From the NCBI GenBank assembly GCA_014728955.1, contig WJKT01000042.1:1-38232 (forward strand): a DNA stretch of 38,232 bases. The letters run 5' to 3'. Below are positions 16,917 through 24,958 of this stretch, piece by piece. The first letter of the stretch is position 1, and each line of letters begins with the position of its first letter. The notes beneath the pieces are model-generated. The model ran no database searches. It was not told where the DNA came from and saw nothing but the letters and a program-made list of their open reading frames with translations. The DNA is from Candidatus Peregrinibacteria bacterium. Lineage in GTDB: Bacteria > Patescibacteriota > Gracilibacteria > UBA1369 > PNNO01. Position numbers and translations under genes: made by a program.

Positions 16917-17618
16917 ATGCCAAATAGATATCAAGAATTGGAAAAACAAATAGGGATAACTTTCGAGAACAAAACCTTACTTGATACCGCCTTTGTGCAT
17001 AAATCATTTATGAATGAATATCATAAAGACGATAAAGAAGATAATGAGCGCCTCGAATTTTTGGGGGATGCTGTTCTTGAGCTTACCGTTACCGAGTATC
17101 TATACAAAACGTATCCAAAAAAAGATGAAGGCCAGTTAACCAATTGGCGGTCTGCATTAGTAAAAGGAGAGCATCTCGCCGAAGTGGGGAAAGAGCTGAA
17201 TTTGGGGACGTATTTATATTTGAGCCACGGAGAAGAAAGATCGGGAGGAAGAAAGAAAAATTATATTTTGGCAAATACCGTAGAGGCTGTCATTGGAGCG
17301 CTTTATTTAGATAAAGGGTATCGTGTGACACATACATTCATTTCTAAATATATTATTACCAAGTTAGAAAAAATTCTCGAAAAAGGTCTTCATATAGATG
17401 CAAAATCACATTTGCAAGAATTGTCACAAGAGAAGCTTTCCATTACTCCCGAATATAAACTTCTCAGCGAAAGCGGACCGGATCATGCAAAACGTTTTGT
17501 TATGGCAGTCTTTTTTGGAAATGATAAAGTAGGTAAAGGAGAAGGAAGTAGTAAGCAAAATGCCGAAGAAGATGCGGCTCGTAATGCGCTTGCCGAAATT
17601 AATTGGGAAAAACACTAG
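16917..17618 (+). CDS. rnc: Ribonuclease III
   Basis: A 233-aa double-strand-specific endoribonuclease that matures rRNA and some mRNAs. The signature motif NERLEFLGDAVLEL is intact (residues about 42-55), with the second catalytic acid region AVIGALYLDKGY. The double-stranded RNA-binding domain occupies about residues 160-230 (DAKSHLQELSQ ... GEGSSKQNAEEDAARNAL). It follows nusB by 20 bases and precedes the NUDIX gene by 6. Confidence 0.95.
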   Translation: MPNRYQELEKQIGITFENKTLLDTAFVHKSFMNEYHKDDKEDNERLEFLGDAVLELTVTEYLYKTYPKKDEGQLTNWRSALVKGEHLAEVGKELNLGTYLYLSHGEERSGGRKKNYILANTVEAVIGALYLDKGYRVTHTFISKYIITKLEKILEKGLHIDAKSHLQELSQEKLSITPEYKLLSESGPDHAKRFVMAVFFGNDKVGKGEGSSKQNAEEDAARNALAEINWEKH

Positions 17619-17624
17619 ACGCGT

Positions 17625-18041
17625 ATGATGATGCATGAGAAATCGTGTGGACTGGTGGTGTACCACAAAAATCTTCATGGGGAGATTGTTTTTTTACTTC
17701 TTCATTATCCCGAAGGGCATTGGGAATTTCCAAAAGGACATGTAGAATCTGATGAAAATGAAAAACAAACGGCATTACGTGAGGTGCAGGAAGAAACCGG
17801 TATACAAAAAGTACATTTTGTTGATGGATTTAAAGAAACAATAGAGTATAGATTCACCCGTAAAGCAACGGTTATCAACAAAGTGGTAACATTTTTTCTT
17901 GCGCGCGTGGACGCAATGAATATTTCACTTTCTCATGAGCATAAAGCATATAAATGGTTGCCTTTTGACGAAGCGATTAAAACGGTAACCTTTGAAAATG
18001 CTCGAAATATTTTAAAAAAAGCAAAGCAATTTCTTGCTTGA
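17625..18041 (+). CDS. NUDIX hydrolase, Ap4A-hydrolase type
   Basis: A 138-aa NUDIX protein. The Nudix box GHVESDENEKQTALREVQEETGI is complete (G-x5-E-x7-REVQEE-x-GI). The preceding YHKNLHGEIVFLLLHYPEGHWEFPKGH and the later LSHEHKAYKWLPFDEAI match the asymmetric diadenosine tetraphosphate hydrolase group. Likely substrate: Ap4A or related nucleotides, in the cytosol. Three Met codons lie close together at the start (17625, 17628, 17634); I used the first. It appears to end the operon. Confidence 0.88.
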   Translation: MMMHEKSCGLVVYHKNLHGEIVFLLLHYPEGHWEFPKGHVESDENEKQTALREVQEETGIQKVHFVDGFKETIEYRFTRKATVINKVVTFFLARVDAMNISLSHEHKAYKWLPFDEAIKTVTFENARNILKKAKQFLA

Positions 18042-18097
18042 GCGACTCTTTTTTTCTATAGTGGGCATAGGTAATTTATCCCTTAATAATATATATA

Positions 18098-19579
18098 ATG
18101 CGCGTATCGTATTCTAAAGCACCGAGTGCTAAGCCTGACATGCTTGTTTGTCCCGTTTTCGATCATGGAAAAAAGAAAAGTATCGACCATCCGGCAGTAA
18201 GAAAAGCTGTGGGAAAAATGAAGAAAGATAAGTTGTTTCAAGCTAAGAACGGTACGAGTGTTATGCTATATCCTTCTTCAAAGAATCTGCCGAAACGATT
18301 ACTTGTTATTGGTCTGGGAAAGAAATCAAAAGCGTCTGAGACGAAGGTACGTAATACGTTGGCGAAACTATTAAAGGGATATCAAAAAAAAGATATTAAT
18401 TCTATTGCACTGCTTACGTGTACGGATATTAATCAGTACTTGCAGGCGGTTGTTGAAGGAATGTTGCTTATTAATTACAATCCCGCCCAATATAAGACGG
18501 GAAAAAATCGTAAAAAAGTGCAGGAAACGTTATTTAAATCATTAACCATTGTTGGATCTGATATTACTGCTGATGAGAGGAAAGCGGTTAAAAGAGCACA
18601 AGTGCTGAGCGAATCGGTTGACGTTGTGCGTGATCTGGTTAATGGAGCGCCTAATCATATTACTGTCGATGCATTTGCGGATAAGGCTAAAAAAATTGCA
18701 AAAAAGAACAAATATTCGATAAAAGTATATAACAAATCGTGGATTACCAAAAAAGGTATGGGGGCCCTACTTAGTGTAAACAGTGGTTCGGGCAGTAAGT
18801 CTGCACGATTGGTGGTTATGGAATATAAGCCGAAAAAGAAATCAAAAAAAGCCCCTATTTTATTGGTAGGGAAGGGGCTGATTTTTGATGCAGGAGGGTA
18901 TAATCTAAAGCCCTCAAAATATATTGAAGATATGCATCAGGATAAGGCGGGAGGATCCTTGGTTGTTGGTGTTTTCAATGCGCTAAAAGCATTAAATATT
19001 AATCGCCGTGTTATCGGGATTGTTCCGTTAACGGAAAATTTAATCGATGCGGATGCTCAAAAACCATCGGATGTCGTTACCAGTTATTCAGGGAAAACCG
19101 TTGAAATACGAAATACCGATGCGGAAGGAAGAATGATTTTAGCTGATGCGCTTACGTATGGTATTGAAACATATAAACCTGAGTATACTATTGATTTTGC
19201 AACATTGACGGGAGCATGTGTTGTTGCTCTTGGTGATAGATATGCAGGGTTGATGGGGAATAATGAATCATTGGTAGAGAAGATTAAAAAAGCCGGTGAT
19301 AATACCGATGAACTTGCATGGAAAATGCCGATTCATGATGATTTTAGAGAAGCAATGAAAGGAAAGGTTGCCGATTTGCGAAATATTGATGATGAGACCA
19401 GTAGTATGGCGGGTGCTTCAAAGGCTGCCGCTTTTCTGGAGCATTTTGTGGGAAAGAATAAATGGGCTCATCTGGATATAGCGGGCGTTGCCTATAATAA
19501 AAAACCGAAAGATATCGATCACCCCTTTGCAACCGGATATGGTGTGCGGATGATGATCGACTTTTTAGAGAATTGCTAA
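18098..19579 (+). CDS. pepA: Leucyl aminopeptidase, M17 family
   Basis: A 493-aa cytosolic aminopeptidase. The N-terminal macro-like domain (about 1-160) is Lys-rich and divergent. The catalytic domain has the metal-ligand segments GKGLIFDAGGYNLKP (Lys, Asp), HQDKAGG (Asp) and NTDAEGRMILADAL (Asp, Glu plus the catalytic Arg), followed by TIDFATLTGACVVALG. The usual 'D-M-G/K-G-A' stretch reads DKAGG. All two-metal ligands expected from E. coli PepA are present. It would release N-terminal residues from peptides, for recycling. No SD is seen, and a TATAAT directly overlaps the ATG; I did not call that a promoter. Confidence 0.93.
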   Translation: MRVSYSKAPSAKPDMLVCPVFDHGKKKSIDHPAVRKAVGKMKKDKLFQAKNGTSVMLYPSSKNLPKRLLVIGLGKKSKASETKVRNTLAKLLKGYQKKDINSIALLTCTDINQYLQAVVEGMLLINYNPAQYKTGKNRKKVQETLFKSLTIVGSDITADERKAVKRAQVLSESVDVVRDLVNGAPNHITVDAFADKAKKIAKKNKYSIKVYNKSWITKKGMGALLSVNSGSGSKSARLVVMEYKPKKKSKKAPILLVGKGLIFDAGGYNLKPSKYIEDMHQDKAGGSLVVGVFNALKALNINRRVIGIVPLTENLIDADAQKPSDVVTSYSGKTVEIRNTDAEGRMILADALTYGIETYKPEYTIDFATLTGACVVALGDRYAGLMGNNESLVEKIKKAGDNTDELAWKMPIHDDFREAMKGKVADLRNIDDETSSMAGASKAAAFLEHFVGKNKWAHLDIAGVAYNKKPKDIDHPFATGYGVRMMIDFLENC

Positions 19580-19610
19580 AAAAGCATGTAATTGTCGTTT
19601 GGTTCTCAGT

Positions 19611-20105
19611 TTACACCGACCATTTTTTAAGTACGGGATTCGCATCGTGCGGATACTCTATACTTGGTCCTTTTTCAACTACAATGCCTCGATCTTTTAA
19701 AATATCAAATTGAGGAATAACTTCAGGATAGCCTTCTTGGAAGACAACACGTTTTATACCGGATTCGGCAATAAGGCTTGAACATACACGACATGGATGT
19801 TTTGTGCAGTATATAGTTGCTCCTTTTACTGAAATTCCTTTTTTTGCAGCACGTGCCAGGCACCATTGTTCAGCACATAAACCGTAACATATTTCTCGTC
19901 GTTGCCCGGAGATGATATCCATTTTATCCCGTATACACCGCAATCGTGTGCAGTCGTATTCCGGATGCCAATCATTGGTATGCTTAACAATAATAGAGCC
20001 ATCTTTGACAATTGCTGCTGCAATATTGGCTCGGAGGCAGCGGGCGTTAGGTTCCATTTCATCAATAATGCGTAAAAATTTTTTATCTTCTTTGGAAATG
20101 GCCAT
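19611..20105 (-). CDS. Cytidine/deoxycytidylate deaminase-family protein
   Basis: A 164-aa zinc deaminase. Zinc ligands are expected from CAE (in CYGLCAEQWCLARAA; the Glu is the proton shuttle) and from PCRVC (TKHPCRVCSSLI). The overall layout, with a D-C-T-R-L-R-C region before the first ligand and KRVVFQEGYPE after the second, resembles ComEB/dCMP deaminases, but those normally use HAE rather than CAE. The CAE form occurs in cytidine deaminases. Substrate therefore uncertain: dCMP, cytidine or another pyrimidine. It appears monocistronic. Confidence 0.8.
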   Translation of the reverse strand: MAISKEDKKFLRIIDEMEPNARCLRANIAAAIVKDGSIIVKHTNDWHPEYDCTRLRCIRDKMDIISGQRREICYGLCAEQWCLARAAKKGISVKGATIYCTKHPCRVCSSLIAESGIKRVVFQEGYPEVIPQFDILKDRGIVVEKGPSIEYPHDANPVLKKWSV

Positions 20106-20192
20106 AACAAAAGCTGTTTATAAAACTAGTGCACAATAATGCTACCAATTTTAAGTATAGCAATATTTGCTAGAAGGTGAAATACAGCTATG

Positions 20193-20366
20193 TTATTTTT
20201 CTTTTCCACCGCAGAAACAAACCGGCAGAATCATCATAATACCCAGAATGATAAACAGTAGCGGAAGGTAAGGTGCAATACCAAGCTGGATCATTTGTAG
20301 GTTTTCCAGAAGGAATAAGATCCCTCCGACAATAAGAATGATCCCTTTACAATAACAGTCATTCAT
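20193..20366 (-). CDS. 57-aa two-helix membrane protein, LiaF-TM-like
   Basis: This short ORF fills most of the gap between the deaminase and nrnA genes. The product has a Cys-containing N-terminus (MNDCYCKG), a first helix IILIVGGILFLLENL, a short turn (QMIQLGIAP) and a second helix YLPLLFIILGIMMILPVCF, ending CGGKEK. The pattern 'G-x-xLIxGGxLFLLxNLxxx...P-L-L-I-I-L-G' is typical of the small LiaI/LiaF-type transmembrane region found in envelope-stress proteins. Here it stands alone without the LiaF C-terminal domain. Family assignment is by eye. Confidence 0.65.
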   Translation of the reverse strand: MNDCYCKGIILIVGGILFLLENLQMIQLGIAPYLPLLFIILGIMMILPVCFCGGKEK

Positions 20367-20441
20367 ATAAAAAAAGATAAGAGGCTTCGTGAGTGATTAT
20401 ATCGCCGTGTAAACTCTGCGTCAACAAAAGTTTTCTTCAGT

Positions 20442-21401
20442 TTAATCTTGGGGCTCTATTTTCCACGTTTCTTGTGCTACGATTTTTCCCGGAATAGTAA
20501 ATCCGGCAGCTTTTTTATGTCCGCCTCCACCAAATTGCTCACATAAAGCGGAAACATCAATGTCATCTTTTCCGGCTCGCATAGACCCCTGAATATTACC
20601 GTGGATATCTTCCGAAAGGAGTATGGTCATACGTGCTTCGCGGGCACAATTTAAATAATTGATTACCCCGGCGAGTTCTCGAGAGCTGGCCTTGGTTTCT
20701 TCAAGTTCTTGTGTACTGATTTTGGATACAAGTGTTCCTTTATCGTTAAGACGTGCATTTGAAAGTACCGTTCCCCAAAGTCGTAATTGCTCAACAGAGT
20801 GGGTATTAAATAGTTTTTTTGCAATTTTTTGGGTTTTAGCACCTTTTTTTTGTAGTTCTCCTGCTGTTTTTAGTGTTTCTTGTGTTGTGTTGGAATGCAT
20901 AAAACTTCCTGTGTCGTTGTATATGCCGGCGAGCAGACAAGTAGCAATATGGCTGCTATATGAAAGATGTGTCGCTTCAAAAAGATGATATAAGATTTCC
21001 GTAGTTGATGCTGCATGAGGATTAATAATAGTTATATTTCCATAGCGAGTATTGGTTGTATGGTGATCAATATTAATAACGGGAATATTTTTTTCTTCTA
21101 TGACATCTGGAAATTTTGTTTGTTCGGGAGTGCTGCAATCAAGAGCAATAATACAGTCGGTTTGTGATGGTATTTTTTTACGTATGGTGTGATTTTGTTT
21201 TAAAAAAAGTAACGATTCGGGCAAAGGATCGGCGCAGACACAGGTGAATGAGCCTGGATACTGCTTGTTAAGTACATACTGCATAGCAAGAGCCGACCCG
21301 ATGGTGTCGGCATCCGGGTGTCGATGTGAGAGAAGAGTACAATGATTTGAGTTCTCAATTGTTTTAAGCGCTTTTTTAAATGTGGATATAAGGGTTTTCA
21401 T
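20442..21401 (-). CDS. nrnA: DHH-family phosphoesterase, NrnA-like (oligoribonuclease / pAp phosphatase)
   Basis: A 319-aa DHH/DHHA1 protein. Motif I is LLSHRHPDADTIGSALA, motif II IIALDCS, motif III NIDHHTTN (the DHH signature), and the C-terminal DHHA1 domain ends with FGGGGHKKAAGF. This order and length match NrnA, which degrades very short RNA oligonucleotides and dephosphorylates 3'-phosphoadenosine 5'-phosphate. Others in the superfamily (GdpP, RecJ) have extra domains that are absent. It lies upstream of the 57-aa gene and downstream of the RuBisCO terminator on the same strand. Confidence 0.88.
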   Translation of the reverse strand: MKTLISTFKKALKTIENSNHCTLLSHRHPDADTIGSALAMQYVLNKQYPGSFTCVCADPLPESLLFLKQNHTIRKKIPSQTDCIIALDCSTPEQTKFPDVIEEKNIPVINIDHHTTNTRYGNITIINPHAASTTEILYHLFEATHLSYSSHIATCLLAGIYNDTGSFMHSNTTQETLKTAGELQKKGAKTQKIAKKLFNTHSVEQLRLWGTVLSNARLNDKGTLVSKISTQELEETKASSRELAGVINYLNCAREARMTILLSEDIHGNIQGSMRAGKDDIDVSALCEQFGGGGHKKAAGFTIPGKIVAQETWKIEPQD

Positions 21402-21461
21402 GTCGTAAACAAAGGAAAAAGACTATCGTAAGCGCGCAATTAAAAACGATATTAAAAAGTA

Positions 21462-21491
21462 GAAGACCTTTCTATTATGAGAAAGGTCTTC
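21462..21491 (-). terminator. Intrinsic terminator of the RuBisCO gene
   Basis: A perfect 12-bp stem (GAAGACCTTTCT / AGAAAGGTCTTC) with a 6-base loop. On the minus strand it is followed by TACTTTTTAATATC, a U-rich tail. It lies about 56 bases after the RuBisCO stop codon. On the plus strand the tail is poor in T. Confidence 0.8.
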
Positions 21492-21546
21492 ATTATAAAG
21501 GGCTGATTATTTCCTGCAAGAAGCTACACTTGCACAGGGACGGTAA

Positions 21547-22848
21547 TTATGTTCCCCACGTGTCTAGGGCTTCTTGTAATGCCTTATGTGATTGCGCATA
21601 TTCTTTTAGAGGGGTATCGGACATAGCAGCATGTACCGCTTGCATAATAGCTTGTGCTCCCATTGCGGTGCCGCCCGGATGGCCATGACATCCTCCGCCC
21701 ATTTGACAGACGATATCTTTTCCCATTGCTTTAACAACATGAGGAATTTTCCCGGGATATAATCCGCCTGAAGCTACAGCAACAACCGGTTTCATCCCAT
21801 ACCATTCCTGGCCGAGGGTTTCCATTTCTTTGTTTGGTTCAACGCTATCTTTTTCGAGCGCTTCCACAATAACCATGGTTTCTTTTTCGCCTCCTTCCAT
21901 TTTCCCTGCACCGGCGGTTCCGGTATGAAGAAGGTCGACGCCAAGCATACGATACACTTTTGCCAGAACAAGCATTGAAATGGTAAATCCCGGCTGGCGT
22001 GTAATTGCTCCGTGCATAGCTCGGTGTGCGTGAATAATTTGTCCGGTGTTTTTTCGTCTATACGTTTCCACCGCCGAAAAACCGAGGGTGACAACATCAA
22101 GCATACAAACCTCACCACCGTGCTTTTTCACTACATCGCTTCGTCGCATCATCTCATCAAAATGTGAATGAGTAATATTAGCAAGATATATTTTTTTGTG
22201 CCCCGTTTCTTGTTCGGCTTTATCTCTCATTTTAAATGTTAGTTTTATTCGCGTGTCAAAATCATTAAATGATTGTGATGTAAGATTCTCATCATCTTTT
22301 ACAATATCAAGTCCTTCTCCTTCGTTCCCCGACCAGGCCTGATAGCCAACTTTAGCATGCTGCTCACTGGTAAGTCCTACTTTTGGTTTAATAATTGTTC
22401 CGGTAAAAGGACGGTCGTGTACATCCGCAATAGCCCGAACTCCTTCGATTCCGTGAGCGGGACCCGGAAATTTTTCAATAATGTCCTTGGGGAATCTGAT
22501 ATCGCAAACTCTCAAACTTTCCAAAATTTTCATGCCGAGAATATTTCCGCAAATTGACGATAATATGCCCGACATATTGCTAACCTCAAAAAGACCTATT
22601 GGGTAGGCGATAGTAGCTAATTCCCGCTCTTTGTCGATAGAAATAACGTGCGGTTTTAATTGATGTGCGATTTTCTCGTTCATTGTTGAAATTTTTGTCC
22701 ATGTACCTATTGATGATTCCGCGGCGAGTTGTTCAGCGGCTTCTTCGTACGATACGCCTTGTTTTGGCGTATATTTGTACAAGCAGACGACATCGCTTTC
22801 CGCCGGCTTATAATCGGGATCATAGTAATTGATTTGTTCGTATTGCAT
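21547..22848 (-). CDS. rbcL: RuBisCO large subunit, form II/III type
   Basis: A 433-aa ribulose-1,5-bisphosphate carboxylase. All active-site positions seem to be present: Lys154 in TIIKPKVGLT, the carbamylated-lysine motif IVKDDEN (Lys184, Asp186, Glu187), HAHRAMHGA (His275, Arg276), His308 and the loop-6 Lys316 in LHTGTAGAGKMEGG, and Ser360 in VASGGLYPG. The length and the GGGCHGHPGGTAMGAQA end point to form II/III, known from CPR bacteria and methanogens, where RuBisCO works with AMP phosphorylase and ribose-1,5-bisphosphate isomerase to feed nucleotide-derived ribose into glycolysis as 3-phosphoglycerate. Those two partners are not in this window. No small subunit is seen. It is a single-gene unit with a strong promoter and terminator. 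Confidence 0.93.
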   Translation of the reverse strand: MQYEQINYYDPDYKPAESDVVCLYKYTPKQGVSYEEAAEQLAAESSIGTWTKISTMNEKIAHQLKPHVISIDKERELATIAYPIGLFEVSNMSGILSSICGNILGMKILESLRVCDIRFPKDIIEKFPGPAHGIEGVRAIADVHDRPFTGTIIKPKVGLTSEQHAKVGYQAWSGNEGEGLDIVKDDENLTSQSFNDFDTRIKLTFKMRDKAEQETGHKKIYLANITHSHFDEMMRRSDVVKKHGGEVCMLDVVTLGFSAVETYRRKNTGQIIHAHRAMHGAITRQPGFTISMLVLAKVYRMLGVDLLHTGTAGAGKMEGGEKETMVIVEALEKDSVEPNKEMETLGQEWYGMKPVVAVASGGLYPGKIPHVVKAMGKDIVCQMGGGCHGHPGGTAMGAQAIMQAVHAAMSDTPLKEYAQSHKALQEALDTWGT

Positions 22849-22888
22849 ACCAAAAATGGTTATAGATTACAGAGTGATAATTGATATT

Positions 22889-22917
22889 ATTATACTATAA
22901 AAAGAGGCAACTGTCAC
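22889..22917 (-). promoter_or_regulatory. Predicted strong promoter of rbcL
   Basis: Minus-strand -35 GTGACA (22912-22917, 5 of 6), 17-base spacer and perfect -10 TATAAT (22889-22894). Transcription near 22882 gives a 33-base leader. Confidence 0.7.
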
Positions 22918-22944
22918 ATCCTGTAATGATGATAAGGAATGACG

Positions 22945-23838
22945 TTATGGACGCTTTTTGATTTCGCGTTCCTGAAACTGATTGCCGGTAATAACAATGT
23001 AAACAATAGCAAAATACGGTATTGCAATAGGAAGAAAGCTTGCGCCGCCAACCAAAATGGTGAGTAGTAGTCCAATGGCAATAATAGAAGAAATAAAGCG
23101 TTCCAGAACGCCCAAAGCAAGGAGTAATCCTATAAGAATACCAAAGATGCCGGTATTAAAAATTAACAGCTCATGAGAGAAATTTTGTAAGCCGAAGATG
23201 CTTTGCATAATGTTGAGAAGTGGCCTTTCAGCAAGGAATTGTATTGCCGGGTCCGGATTAAGTATATGATGATGGAGGAAAATCATAATAAGTCCTGCGC
23301 CGGTAATAAAACGTAAAATCGGGAAAGCGTATTTCCGATAACGATCTAAAAATGACTGTTTGTCGACCGGATGAAAGAAAAAGGTGAAGCTAAGAACGTC
23401 ACGATGAATAATAAACAAGAAGATCCCGATTCCTAAAAAGACTGAATAATCAAGTACTTTAAGTGGCGGGAAGAAAAAGAATCCGCCGATAAAAAGTGCG
23501 ATAATACCAATGGTGCACAGGCGGGTAAATGTGCCGAGAATAAGGCCGAGACCGATAATGATTTGTGCGTAGCTGAAAATGGTATGGGCAAGACTGTCAT
23601 GTAAAGCTATGCCCGGAGCAAACAGATAGTTTTGAAAACCACTAACAATAAGTAGTATTCCAACGGCAATAGAAAGCACGGTAGCATCCAAAAAAGCGCC
23701 GGAGCGTAATATTTCGGCCAATTTTTGTATTGCATTGTTTTTTCGTGCACCATATTCAACAAAAAGTGCCGTCAAAAAAAGAAAAACGGCGACAACTGTT
23801 GGTACGATATACCAAGCCAATGAGCTGTTTTCAGTCAT
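22945..23838 (-). CDS. DoxX-like polytopic membrane protein
   Basis: A 297-aa protein with about eight membrane helices arranged as two similar halves (residues 10-150 and 165-285). Each half contains a pattern typical of the DoxX/DUF6041-like group: a helix starting with a conserved R/F-R-x-xxGxG (here FPILRFITGAGLIMIFLHHH), a longer loop with LGLQNFSH or GFQNYLFAPG, and helices of G-rich ILIGLLLALGVLERF type. No cofactor motif is visible except a HHHIL cluster after helix 5. Its role is unclear; some DoxX members are quinone- or sulfur-linked oxidoreductase subunits. It lies downstream of the ferredoxin gene on the same strand (20 bases), which supports a redox link by context only. Confidence 0.65.
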   Translation of the reverse strand: MTENSSLAWYIVPTVVAVFLFLTALFVEYGARKNNAIQKLAEILRSGAFLDATVLSIAVGILLIVSGFQNYLFAPGIALHDSLAHTIFSYAQIIIGLGLILGTFTRLCTIGIIALFIGGFFFFPPLKVLDYSVFLGIGIFLFIIHRDVLSFTFFFHPVDKQSFLDRYRKYAFPILRFITGAGLIMIFLHHHILNPDPAIQFLAERPLLNIMQSIFGLQNFSHELLIFNTGIFGILIGLLLALGVLERFISSIIAIGLLLTILVGGASFLPIAIPYFAIVYIVITGNQFQEREIKKRP

Positions 23839-23858
23839 ACAAAAAGGTGTGAAGTTAT

Positions 23859-24047
23859 TTATTCTTTCCAGCTGATAGCTGAAACAGGGCAGGCATCGAT
23901 AGCCGATTGAATTTTTTCTTCATCATCACCGGTAGGATTGACGGCTTTTGATTTACCGTTATCTTGCATTTCAAAAACTTTTGGACATAGTTGTACGCAA
24001 AGGCCACATCCTATGCACGTATCTTGATCAACGTGGGCAGCTTTCAT
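23859..24047 (-). CDS. Single-cluster [4Fe-4S] ferredoxin
   Basis: A 62-aa ferredoxin. The cluster ligands are C-IG-C-GL-C-VQL-CP (three ligands plus the fourth in the same motif or from the late ACPVSAI); the overall form (AHVDQDTCIGCGLCVQLCP ... AIDACPVSAISWKE) is that of monocluster ferredoxins like those of Thermotoga and archaea. The frame is open up to 24155, but the extension would cross the divergent fur gene, has no ferredoxin character, and the family starts exactly at MKAAHVD, so I use 24047. It could carry electrons for the hydrogenase encoded nearby, a guess from co-location. Confidence 0.88.
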   Translation of the reverse strand: MKAAHVDQDTCIGCGLCVQLCPKVFEMQDNGKSKAVNPTGDDEEKIQSAIDACPVSAISWKE

Positions 24048-24146
24048 GAAAACCAGGTTAATTAATAAACATTTCTTCAGAATAATAAAATTATATTTAA
24101 TTTTAAGCAAGTTTTCATTACTATAAAACTGTAACAACAATGTATT

Positions 24147-24524
24147 ATGAAGCATCGGTTCTCACATCAACGTGCGTTAATACGGAAGATATTAACCGAT
24201 TACAAAGGACATTTAAGTGCTGAAGAAATTTATGAACGTGTTCTTAAACACGAGCCTTCCATGAGCTTGGGAACTGTATATCGTAATTTACATGTATTGG
24301 AGGGGATGGGAGAAATACGAAAATTAATGGTGAAGGAAAAAGCTTTATATGAAGGGGAAAGAAAGCCTCATCATCATATAATATGTACACGATGCGGAAT
24401 GGTAAAAAATGTATATAAACCGGCCCATTTAAAATGTGAAAAATGTCTTTCCTGGGTTCATGATTTTACGGTTGAGGAAGCATTTATCACAGCGTACGGC
24501 GTATGTAAACAATGCAAAAAATAA
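24147..24524 (+). CDS. fur: Fur-family metal-dependent regulator (PerR/Fur/Zur type)
   Basis: A 125-aa regulator. The winged-helix region is FSHQRALIRKILTDYKGHLSAEEIYERVLKHEPSMSLGTVYRNLHVLEGMGEIRKL. The metal region HHHIICTRCG with a second CEKC and late CKQC pair supplies the structural zinc site and the regulatory His cluster. It is divergent from the ferredoxin gene with a 99-base, very AT-rich gap; a PerR/Fur-type imperfect palindrome could sit there, but I could not assign one confidently. Regulation by iron or peroxide is likely from the family. Confidence 0.9.
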   Translation: MKHRFSHQRALIRKILTDYKGHLSAEEIYERVLKHEPSMSLGTVYRNLHVLEGMGEIRKLMVKEKALYEGERKPHHHIICTRCGMVKNVYKPAHLKCEKCLSWVHDFTVEEAFITAYGVCKQCKK

Positions 24525-24526
24525 TA

Positions 24527-24871
24527 CTATCGTTGATGCGCAACCTGCTTTAATTGGTTCGCAAGAAGTGTTCCCTGTTTTTTTGTAATATTATGATTTT
24601 TTGAGGTTAAAATGCCGTTTTCATATTCAACGCCAAGGAATACATGTAAGGTGAAAAGATCATCTTCGTCCAGCCCCTGTAACATAAGCCTTTCCTGGAG
24701 CTCGTGTGTCACGTCATCAAGGTGATAGGCGTGGTAAGCGCAAATATGGTCTAGATAGTCACTAAACTCATTGACGTTACTTATTTTTGATAAAGTTTTT
24801 TTGACGCTATACGGGAGCGATCTCGGGGGAGGGAAATCATCGGACGGAGGAATGTCGTCAGAAATACTCAT
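24527..24871 (-). CDS. Hypothetical acidic protein
   Basis: A 114-aa soluble protein with an acidic, Pro-rich N-terminus (SDDIPPSDDFPPP) and a helical remainder (SVKKTLSKISNVNEFSDYLDHICAYHAYHLDDVTHELQERLML). I recognise no motif. It is convergent with fur (2 bases between stop codons) and divergent from 24959-25345. Function unknown. No SD. Confidence 0.6.
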   Translation of the reverse strand: MSISDDIPPSDDFPPPRSLPYSVKKTLSKISNVNEFSDYLDHICAYHAYHLDDVTHELQERLMLQGLDEDDLFTLHVFLGVEYENGILTSKNHNITKKQGTLLANQLKQVAHQR

Positions 24872-24958
24872 TGTTTATGTATAAAATATAAGGCGAAGAT
24901 TACTGTAGCACTAAGGAGAAAAACTGTAAATAGATAAGTTGCAAAAACATGATACACT

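Noticed and set aside
18094..18099. TATAAT before the leucyl aminopeptidase gene
   Set aside because: It overlaps the ATG, so transcription would begin inside the gene, and no -35 box is seen at the right distance.
24070..24110. Fur/PerR box between ferredoxin and fur genes
   Set aside because: The AT-rich sequence gives only imperfect palindromes, no better than expected from composition.
24048..24155. N-terminal 36-residue extension of the ferredoxin
   Set aside because: It is AT-rich, overlaps the fur start region and lacks ferredoxin character.
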